14,402 nucleotides of DNA from NCBI GenBank assembly GCA_026461645.1, contig JAPJMP010000061.1, positions 1-14,402 on the forward strand. The letters run 5' to 3'. Within the stretch, counting starts at the first letter, position 1, and each line of letters opens with the position of its first letter. The position numbers and the translations under genes are program-made. This stretch comes from Burkholderiales bacterium (GTDB lineage Bacteria > Pseudomonadota > Gammaproteobacteria > Burkholderiales > UBA11063). The notes under the pieces were generated by a model. The model was not told where the DNA came from. It did no database searches and saw nothing but the letters and a program-made list of their open reading frames with translations. Shown one piece after another: positions 8,228 through 14,402 of the stretch.

Positions 8228-8232
8228 CTCAC
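8228..8232 (-). promoter_or_regulatory. Ribosome binding site supporting the pyrC TTG start
   Basis: The minus strand reads GTGAG, leaving 8 bases to the TTG at 8219. With an in-frame TAA immediately before that TTG and no other early start codon, it supports TTG as the initiation codon. Confidence 0.55.
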
Positions 8233-8233
8233 A

Positions 8234-8752
8234 TTAAAAATTATTATTTAATTTAAAACGCCATAGTTTATCTTTATATTCTTGAGCATAATTTATGCCA
8301 ACACGTGGTAAGGCAGTAATGTTTTGCACTTTAAAGTTATGATCTTCTAGCCATAAGTTATTATTTTCCGTTGCTTCTAAATTATTAAAACTTCTATCTA
8401 CCTTAAGTAATTTTGTGACTTTACCAGGACCTACAACTTCATTTATTCCACGAATTAATACTGCACTTGGATTGCCCTCTTCTCCTGTTACTAAATTTAA
8501 TAAATAATGTACTCCATAACACAAAGTAACATACCATCTACCTCCAGTTTTAAACAAAACTTCGGTACGATTAGTTTTACCAAATCTTGCATGATTGGCT
8601 TTATCCGCCATACTATGATAGGCCTCAACTTCAGTAATCAAATATTTAGCTAGCGTATTATTCGCAAATTTACGCACAACATATTTACCAATTAATTTTT
8701 GAGCTAAATAAATAGTATCATTATTGATAAAATCAGCGCTAGATAAAATCAT
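8234..8752 (-). CDS. mpg: DNA-3-methyladenine glycosylase, AAG/MPG family
   Basis: Removes alkylated or deaminated purines from DNA, starting base-excision repair. The 172-residue protein is of the AAG/MPG fold, slightly shorter than most bacterial members (about 190-210). The active-site block TEVEAY (40-45) supplies catalytic E43 and Y45. H54 in NHARFGKTNRTEVLF matches the conserved His that follows. GGRWYV..CYGVHYLLN (70-86) is the nucleotide-flipping segment with its conserved tyrosines, PSAVLIR (95-101) and GPGK (108-111) are family blocks, and RVGI (150-153) is the C-terminal signature. Its ATG shares the A of the pyrI stop (TAATG), so it is translationally coupled to pyrI inside the pyrimidine cluster. 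Nothing in the sequence suggests a pyrimidine-pathway function. Confidence 0.93.
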   Translation of the reverse strand: MILSSADFINNDTIYLAQKLIGKYVVRKFANNTLAKYLITEVEAYHSMADKANHARFGKTNRTEVLFKTGGRWYVTLCYGVHYLLNLVTGEEGNPSAVLIRGINEVVGPGKVTKLLKVDRSFNNLEATENNNLWLEDHNFKVQNITALPRVGINYAQEYKDKLWRFKLNNNF

Positions 8753-9237
8753 TATAAATTATACTCTTTAATATCACTGAGTAAAAAACTTTTTTCACAG
8801 TAGTTACATTTTAATTCAATTAAGTTATTTCGATTTGCCACCGCTAGAAATTGTGAAACATGGTGATGCGAAACACATCTTTTATTTGGACAAATTATTA
8901 TTCCATGAACAACATCTGGCATGGCTAAAATCACTTTTTTAATTACTTTAAAATCTTTTAAAATAGACAGTGTGCTTCCAACTGCAAATAAACTTATTGC
9001 TTGAATTTCTTGAGCACTTAACTCTCTGTTTTCAATTTTAATCAAATCTTTTTTGCCAATTTTTTTACTACTTAAATTCAAGCCAATCCCTGTTTGGTAT
9101 TCTGATTTATATAAATTAAGAATTTTCATTATATAAAAAGCATTACCACATGGAATATGATCAATATTAATTCCATTTTCAATTGAGCCAATATGCTTTT
9201 TATCCTCAACGGCCCAGTTAGAAATTTGATTTTGCAT
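8752..9237 (-). CDS. pyrI: Aspartate carbamoyltransferase regulatory subunit
   Basis: PyrI binds the catalytic trimers of PyrB into the large regulated holoenzyme and, in studied homologues, carries the nucleotide effector site. From the ATG the protein is 161 residues (E. coli 153). It shows INIDHIP (25-31 from a GTG one codon earlier), the GLNL..KKIGKKDLIKIE block, and the zinc domain with four cysteines C117, C122, C145 and C148 (CPNKRC and CNYC, same numbering) that docks to PyrB. The ATG at 9237 is preferred over the GTG at 9240 because AGGA ends 7 nt before it. It follows pyrB and overlaps mpg by one base. The presence of PyrI implies an E. coli-type dodecameric ATCase with allosteric control; which nucleotides act cannot be told. 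Confidence 0.95.
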   Translation of the reverse strand: MQNQISNWAVEDKKHIGSIENGINIDHIPCGNAFYIMKILNLYKSEYQTGIGLNLSSKKIGKKDLIKIENRELSAQEIQAISLFAVGSTLSILKDFKVIKKVILAMPDVVHGIIICPNKRCVSHHHVSQFLAVANRNNLIELKCNYCEKSFLLSDIKEYNL

Positions 9238-9244
9238 CACATAA

Positions 9245-9248
9245 TCCT
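9245..9248 (-). promoter_or_regulatory. Ribosome binding site deciding the pyrI start
   Basis: AGGA on the minus strand lies 7 bases before the ATG at 9237 and only 4 before the in-frame GTG at 9240, favouring the ATG. Confidence 0.55.
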
Positions 9249-9256
9249 ATTAATAA

Positions 9257-10156
9257 TTAATTTAATTTATCACCTAATATCATATCTAATAATGCCTGCC
9301 TAATATATAATCCATTTTGAGCTTGTTGAAAATAATAGGCATAAGGGGTTGCATCAATCTCAACCGGCAACTCTTCCAAGCGCGGCAATGGAGACAATAT
9401 TTTAAAATTAGATTTTACATTTTGTAATGATTTCAAATTTAATTTATATTTATCAAAAGAAATACTTTCATCAAAACGTTCTTTTTGAATACGAATAATA
9501 TATAAGCAATCCAATTTATGAATTACCTCGTCAACAGAGTTATGAAATGAATATTGAATACCTGATGTTTTTAGCTGAAACAATTTATTTTCATTCATAC
9601 GTAATTCTTTAGGGGCAATAAAATAAAGTTGTATATTGAAAAATTTTGCTGCTTCAACTAACGAGTGAATAGTTCTGCCATGTTTTAAATCACCAAGTAA
9701 ACCAATACTAATATTTTCAATTTTATTTTGACTATCTTGAATTGAGAATAAATCCAAAAGTGTTTGGCTTGGGTGTTGGTTTGCTCCATCTCCGGCATTA
9801 ATTACTGGAATACTGCATACCGATTGCGCCAAACGAGCAGCTCCATCTAATGGATGCCGAATAATAAGAGCATCAGCATAACCATTAATAACCTTTAGGG
9901 TATCAACTAAGCTCTCACCTTTTGCTCCATGTGATGTAGAATCACTATCGGCAAAACCAATTACTCCACCACCCAATTTAAGTATGGCAGATTCAAATGA
10001 TAATCTAGTGCGTGTAGAAGCTTCAAAAAAACAGGATGCTATAACCTTGCCCTCTAATGATCTTTTTTTTAAGCCATTTTTAAACTGTTTGGCTAAAGCT
10101 AAAATATCTAAAATATTTTGTTTGCTTAAATCAGCAATTGAGATTAAATTATTCAT
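9257..10156 (-). CDS. pyrB: Aspartate carbamoyltransferase catalytic subunit
   Basis: Joins carbamoyl phosphate and aspartate, the committed pyrimidine step. The 299-residue protein has the carbamoyl-phosphate loop STRTR (47-51), the flexible loop with S75 and K79 (equivalent to E. coli Ser80 and Lys84), RHPLDGA (100-106), GDGANQHPSQTLLD (122-135), GDLKHGRT (155-162), and the aspartate-binding R222-I-Q224 followed by KERFD. The late loop reads LSPLPR (254-259), where most ATCases have HPLPR, so Ser255 replaces a conserved His. It starts 1 nt after the carB stop; the upstream AAGAAG is a poor ribosome site, so translation is probably coupled. It is about ten residues shorter than E. coli PyrB. 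PyrI follows 19 bp later. Confidence 0.96.
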   Translation of the reverse strand: MNNLISIADLSKQNILDILALAKQFKNGLKKRSLEGKVIASCFFEASTRTRLSFESAILKLGGGVIGFADSDSTSHGAKGESLVDTLKVINGYADALIIRHPLDGAARLAQSVCSIPVINAGDGANQHPSQTLLDLFSIQDSQNKIENISIGLLGDLKHGRTIHSLVEAAKFFNIQLYFIAPKELRMNENKLFQLKTSGIQYSFHNSVDEVIHKLDCLYIIRIQKERFDESISFDKYKLNLKSLQNVKSNFKILSPLPRLEELPVEIDATPYAYYFQQAQNGLYIRQALLDMILGDKLN

Positions 10157-10157
10157 A

Positions 10158-13100
10158 TTACTTCTTTAAAAAAAATTCTTTATATGATTTAATGTTAACA
10201 CTTTTGTCATAATAAATTAATAAACTTTCTAATAACATTTCTGCAAGTTGAAAGTTAGTAATCAAAGGAATGTGATAATCAATAGCCAAACGACGAATAG
10301 CAAAACCATCTGTATTATGGGTGGAAGTAAGTCCATCATGTGGAATATTAATGATTAAATCTATCTCATGATTGCTTATTGTTTTTTGAATATTCGGTTC
10401 AATATTACTATTAATCTTAAATACGCATTTAGATGGAACTCCACGAGTAACTAAAAAATCATGTGTTCCTTCTGTAGCTATGAATTGCCATCCATGTTCA
10501 AATAGTTTATGCACAATCGAGAATATTCTTTCCTTAAACTTTGAGTCAATACTAATGAGAATTTTTTTACCATTTATTTTTTGACCAGTTGCACACCATG
10601 ACATATAAAACGTTTGTAAAATATCATTACCGATACAAGCAACCTCACCTGTTGATGACATTTCCACATGTGCCACTGGATCTGAACCCTTAAACCGATT
10701 ATACGAAAATACTGGCGATTTAACTCCAATATGATTAATATCCAAAGTATTATAATTTTCAAATTTAGTTTCACCTAACAGTACCTTAGCTACTATTTCA
10801 ATAAAATTTATTCCGGTAACTTTTGAAATAAAAGGGAAAGAGCGTGAAGCGCGCACATTACACTCAATTACTTTTAATTCATTATTTTTGGCAATAAACT
10901 GCATATTAAATGGGCCACTTACATTTAACTCTGCAATTATTTTATCGGTAATCAACTTTGCTTTCAATACTGTTTTAATATAAAGTCGTTCTGGCGGAAA
11001 TATTATAGTTGCATCACCTGAATGTACACCTGCATTTTCAACATGCTCACTAATTGAATATATAATAATCTTCCCATTAGCTGCAACCCCATCAACCTCA
11101 AGCTCTTTAGCCTCTTCAATAAATTCAGAAATAACAACTGGATGTTTTTTAGAAATTAAAAAAGCTTCATTTAAATATGTTTCCAGTGTGTCTTCATCAT
11201 AAATTACTTTCATAGCGGAACCAGATAAAACATATGACGGTCTAATTAATATTGGTAATTTTACCTCTTCAATAAATCGTTTAACCTGTTGTAAACTTTC
11301 GGCTTTTATCCATCTTGGTTGATCAATAGCAAAATTATTTAATAAATTTGAAAATATTTCGCGATTTTCTGCTTTGTCGATATTAATTGGTGACGTTCCT
11401 AAAATAGGATAATTAGCAGTATGTAATGCCAAAGCTAAATTGTTTGCAGCTTGTCCACCAACACTAACACATACTCCACTTACTCCCTCATAATCCAAGA
11501 TATCTTGAACACGTTCAAGCGATAATGGTTCAAAGTATAAACGGTCAGATTCATCATAATCAGTAGATACTGTTTCTGGATTAGAATTTATGATAATAAC
11601 TTTCTTGTTTTGTTGACGAAAAGCTCGAGATAAATTAACGGTACACCAATCAAATTCAACTGACGATCCGATTGAGTATGGGCCAGAACCAATAATACAT
11701 ATTTGCTCTTTATCTGGCACAATATCATCATACTGGGCATTATAAGTTAAATATAGATAATTTGTTTGTGCTTCAAATTCACCAGCCAATGTGTCAATTT
11801 GCTTAATTTTTGGTAGTACATTAAACTCTTTTCTAAGTTGCCGCACATTAGTTTCACTTGTTTTTTTAATTTGCGCAATAATTACATCACTAAAGCCTAA
11901 TCGTTTAGCCTGCAATAAGTTCTCCTTATTTAAGGGTAATGTATCTAAGTTTTTCGCAAACAGTGCAATTTCATAAATTTGATTTAAAAACCATTTATCA
12001 ATTTTAGATAAATCAAATCCACTATCAACTGAATTACCAGCATAAAACCATCGAAACAAAGCAAATAATCGCCGATCAGTAGCATACTCAACTTCTTTAG
12101 CTATATCATTTATTGGCCAAGGATAGTCATAAAGTCCGGTAGCACCTATGTTTAACATCTGCGTCGCCTTTTGCAATGCTTCAGCAAAATTTCTACCAAT
12201 CCCCATTGCTTCACCAACACTTTTCATTTCAGTACCAATAGTACGATCAGCTTGACTTAATTTCTGCGTATCCCAGCGAGGAATTTTAATTACAACATAA
12301 TCTAATGCAGGTTCAAAAAACGCTGTAGTTTTACCGGTAACTTGGTTTTTGATTTCATTTAAATTATAACCCAGACAAATTTTAGCCGCCACATAAGCTA
12401 AAGGATACCCAGTAGCTTTTGATGCAAGAGCACTAGAGCGCGATAATCTTGGATTCATCTCAATTACGCGATAATCACCATTTTGTGGATTAACGGCAAA
12501 TTGAATATTGCATTCACCGATAATATTAAAAATATTGGCACAGCGCAATGATATATTTCGTAATAGTTGATGCTCTTTATTATTTAATGTTTGTGCTGGA
12601 GCAATTACAATACTCTCTCCAGTATGAATCCCCATAGGGTCCATATTTTCCATATTACAAATGGTTAAAGTATTACCAACATTATCACGAACAATTTCAT
12701 ATTCAAATTCTTTCCAGCCTGTTAAATACTCTTCTATTAATACTTGCGGCGCACCAGATAATGCCTGAGCACATTTTTCGATAAGTTCATCTTTGGTATT
12801 AATTTTACTTGAGCCTAAACCACCTAGTGAAAATCCTGCACGCATCATAACTGGATAGCCAATGGCATCAGCAGCAACAATTGCCTCATCAATAGTTATA
12901 GCTAAATAACTTATTGGCGTTTTAATATTATGTTCACTTAATGTATCTCTAAATAATCCACGATCTTCAGTTTTATCGATAGACTCTACCGAAGAACCAA
13001 GCACAGTCACATTATATTTAGCTAATGTTTGATTACGATATAATTCTAAACCAAGATTTAATGCTGTTTGACCACCAAAACTTAAAGCTATGGCATTAAT

Positions 13101-13328
13101 TTTTTCTTTACTGATAATTTCTGTTACGTATGCAGCTTCAAGTGGTACAAAATAAATTTCGTCAGCTAAAGTTTTATCGGTTTGTACCGTTGCAATATTG
13201 GGATTAACTAAAATTACTTTATGTCCATCAGCTTTAAACGCCTTAATTGCTTGCGAACCAGAATAATCAAATTCCCCAGCTTGGCCAACTCTAAGTCCGC
13301 CGGATCCTAAAATGAGAATATTTTGCAT
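10158..13328 (-). CDS. carB: Carbamoyl-phosphate synthase large subunit, Bacteroidetes/eukaryote-like type
   Basis: Makes carbamoyl phosphate from bicarbonate, two ATP and ammonia delivered by CarA. The 1056-residue protein has the duplicated layout: first ATP-grasp half (about 1-390; GGLGSS 169-174, E290-M-N292-PR), an oligomerisation segment (about 400-540), second half (about 541-920; RPSYVLSGSAM 696-706, E822-C-N824) and a C-terminal MGS-like regulatory domain (about 921-1056). Its wording differs from E. coli CarB: it opens ILILGSGG..VGQAGEFDYSG, has IGSSVEFDW (553-561), SEHVENAGVHSGDAT (760-774) and GPFNMQFIAK (805-814), blocks I recall from eukaryotic CAD/CPS1 and Bacteroides CarB. Its ATG directly abuts the carA stop (TAAATG). 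Identity is certain; the subtype is from memory. Confidence 0.97.
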   Translation of the reverse strand: MQNILILGSGGLRVGQAGEFDYSGSQAIKAFKADGHKVILVNPNIATVQTDKTLADEIYFVPLEAAYVTEIISKEKINAIALSFGGQTALNLGLELYRNQTLAKYNVTVLGSSVESIDKTEDRGLFRDTLSEHNIKTPISYLAITIDEAIVAADAIGYPVMMRAGFSLGGLGSSKINTKDELIEKCAQALSGAPQVLIEEYLTGWKEFEYEIVRDNVGNTLTICNMENMDPMGIHTGESIVIAPAQTLNNKEHQLLRNISLRCANIFNIIGECNIQFAVNPQNGDYRVIEMNPRLSRSSALASKATGYPLAYVAAKICLGYNLNEIKNQVTGKTTAFFEPALDYVVIKIPRWDTQKLSQADRTIGTEMKSVGEAMGIGRNFAEALQKATQMLNIGATGLYDYPWPINDIAKEVEYATDRRLFALFRWFYAGNSVDSGFDLSKIDKWFLNQIYEIALFAKNLDTLPLNKENLLQAKRLGFSDVIIAQIKKTSETNVRQLRKEFNVLPKIKQIDTLAGEFEAQTNYLYLTYNAQYDDIVPDKEQICIIGSGPYSIGSSVEFDWCTVNLSRAFRQQNKKVIIINSNPETVSTDYDESDRLYFEPLSLERVQDILDYEGVSGVCVSVGGQAANNLALALHTANYPILGTSPINIDKAENREIFSNLLNNFAIDQPRWIKAESLQQVKRFIEEVKLPILIRPSYVLSGSAMKVIYDEDTLETYLNEAFLISKKHPVVISEFIEEAKELEVDGVAANGKIIIYSISEHVENAGVHSGDATIIFPPERLYIKTVLKAKLITDKIIAELNVSGPFNMQFIAKNNELKVIECNVRASRSFPFISKVTGINFIEIVAKVLLGETKFENYNTLDINHIGVKSPVFSYNRFKGSDPVAHVEMSSTGEVACIGNDILQTFYMSWCATGQKINGKKILISIDSKFKERIFSIVHKLFEHGWQFIATEGTHDFLVTRGVPSKCVFKINSNIEPNIQKTISNHEIDLIINIPHDGLTSTHNTDGFAIRRLAIDYHIPLITNFQLAEMLLESLLIYYDKSVNIKSYKEFFLKK

Positions 13329-14387
13329 TTAAACACCTTGCTTTACTAAATTGATAAAATCCGCAAAAAAATAAGCTGTATCCTCTGGTCCAGGTGCACT
13401 TTCTGGGTGAAATTGAACCGCGGCAAATGGTTTATATTTGTTCTTAATTCCAGCTACTGTATTATCATTCAAATTTTTAAAACTTACACACCAATCATCA
13501 GGTAGAGTTGTTGCATCAACTGCATAGCCATGATTTTGACTAGTTAAATAACATTTTTGCGTAACTAAATCTATGCATGGTTGATTTTGTCCACGATGTC
13601 CAAACTTTAGTTTATAAGTATCAGCGCCAACTGCTAATGCCATTAATTGTGCCCCTAAACAAATACCATAAACTGGCTTGTTTTGTTTTAAAACTTGAGC
13701 TAAGATTGCAATTGTTGTTGTGCATTGCTTTGGATCGCCTGGTCCATTTGATAGAAACACTCCATCATATTTGAGATTTGTATAGTCATAATTATAAGGT
13801 ACAACTGTAACTTCTGTATCAAAACTCAGCAGTAATCTTAATATGTTTTCTTTGGATCCACAATCAACTAATATAATTTTATATTTACCCGAACCATGCT
13901 TTACAATTTCCTTACTACTTACTTGCGCCACCCAATTTTGTGCCATTGCATTTGGAATTTTTATGTCATCATTAGTCTGGTTGCATACAATTGCCCCATT
14001 AATCACTCCAGCCGTGCGTAAAATCTTGGTAAGATGGCGAGTATCAATTCCAACAATTAAAGGAATTTTAAAAGTATGTAACCATTCCAAAAAAGTTTGT
14101 TGTTTCTCATAATGCTCAGGCTTGGTATATACTGATTGACAAATTACGCCACTAACATGGATTTGATTTGATTCCCAGCGTGATCGTTGGTGTACTCCGT
14201 AATTACCAATAATTGGATATGTGAAATTAATAATTTGTCCACTATAGGAAGGATCAGTTAATGTTTCTTCATAACCTGTCATTCCGGTATTAAACACTAC
14301 TTCACCAAATGTAATGTCTTTTTGCCATTCAGGCGAAAAACCGTAGAGCACTTCGCCCGTGGCTAAGCATAATTTTGCTGGAATCAT
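13329..14387 (-). CDS. carA: Carbamoyl-phosphate synthase small (glutaminase) subunit
   Basis: Class I glutamine amidotransferase subunit that hydrolyses glutamine and channels ammonia to CarB. The 352-residue protein has an N-terminal CPS-small domain (GEVVFNT 28-34, LTDPSYSGQI 43-52, YPIIGNYG 57-64) and a glutaminase domain with catalytic C243 in GICLGAQ and the H327-P-E329 pair in QFHPES. It is shorter than E. coli CarA (382), mostly in the linker (about 140-170). The residue after the nucleophile turn is A246, where GICLGHQ is usual. YKLKFGHR..NQP (258-270) recalls Bacteroides CarA, in line with its partner CarB. GAGG lies 11 nt before the ATG. Any promoter is outside the window, or within the 15 bases upstream, which show only the ribosome site. 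Confidence 0.96.
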   Translation of the reverse strand: MIPAKLCLATGEVLYGFSPEWQKDITFGEVVFNTGMTGYEETLTDPSYSGQIINFTYPIIGNYGVHQRSRWESNQIHVSGVICQSVYTKPEHYEKQQTFLEWLHTFKIPLIVGIDTRHLTKILRTAGVINGAIVCNQTNDDIKIPNAMAQNWVAQVSSKEIVKHGSGKYKIILVDCGSKENILRLLLSFDTEVTVVPYNYDYTNLKYDGVFLSNGPGDPKQCTTTIAILAQVLKQNKPVYGICLGAQLMALAVGADTYKLKFGHRGQNQPCIDLVTQKCYLTSQNHGYAVDATTLPDDWCVSFKNLNDNTVAGIKNKYKPFAAVQFHPESAPGPEDTAYFFADFINLVKQGV

Positions 14388-14402
14388 TTAACAATTTACC
14401 TC

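Noticed and set aside
9237..9242. Minimal ATG-TGA frame overlapping the pyrI ATG
   Set aside because: The AGGA would be only 2 nt from this ATG, too close for initiation; most likely chance.
9984..10169. Plus-strand open frame opposite pyrB
   Set aside because: Antisense shadow with low-complexity content; no motif.
10574..10774. Minus-strand open frame in another frame of carB
   Set aside because: Entirely inside carB, whose frame is intact and conserved.
11791..11976. Plus-strand open frame opposite carB
   Set aside because: Antisense shadow; no ribosome site or domain.
13577..14112. Two plus-strand open frames opposite carA (13577-13774 and 13843-14112)
   Set aside because: Antisense shadows of the conserved carA gene; no supporting features.

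Overview
The window is about 14.4 kb of AT-rich bacterial chromosome. All twelve genes I can support lie on the minus strand, so transcription runs from high to low coordinates. The organism looks like an AT-rich proteobacterium. DnaK (proteobacterial N-terminal insert, wording in the substrate-binding region and C-terminus) reads, from memory, closest to beta-proteobacterial and especially Neisseriales DnaK. A pyrB-pyrI pair also fits Neisseriales or gamma-proteobacteria. This placement is an inference, not a computed phylogeny.

From 14387 down to 5886 is a tightly packed pyrimidine cluster: carA-carB-pyrB-pyrI-mpg-pyrC-pyrD. Junctions range from a 1-nt overlap to 19 nt. CarA and CarB make carbamoyl phosphate. 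PyrB with its regulatory partner PyrI makes carbamoyl aspartate. PyrC closes the ring and PyrD oxidises dihydroorotate to orotate. The last two steps (pyrE, pyrF) are not in the window. A 3-methyladenine-type DNA glycosylase gene (mpg) sits inside the cluster, overlapping the pyrI stop codon. CarAB resemble the Bacteroidetes/eukaryotic form rather than the E. coli form, and PyrD mixes class 1 and class 2 features.

Next come two lipid-related genes: an exported glycerophosphodiester phosphodiesterase (5854-4724) and a patatin-like phospholipase (4704-3541). They could act in sequence on phospholipid. No terminator separates them from pyrD.

From 3459 to 835 is a heat-shock pair, grpE then dnaK, each preceded by a sigma-32-like promoter. 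An inverted repeat overlaps the one before dnaK. No hrcA, dnaJ or CIRCE element is present. A strong bidirectional hairpin terminator (787-814) follows dnaK. Beyond it is a YgjP/DUF45-type zinc metallopeptidase gene (760-98). Bases 1-97 hold nothing I can name.

No gene-free stretch exceeds 300 bases. I found no RNA gene, mobile element, CRISPR array, attachment site or origin. Most of the window is housekeeping. The points worth a second look are the CarAB type, the PyrD active site, the embedded mpg and the dnaK promoter repeat; I see no convincing undescribed system.
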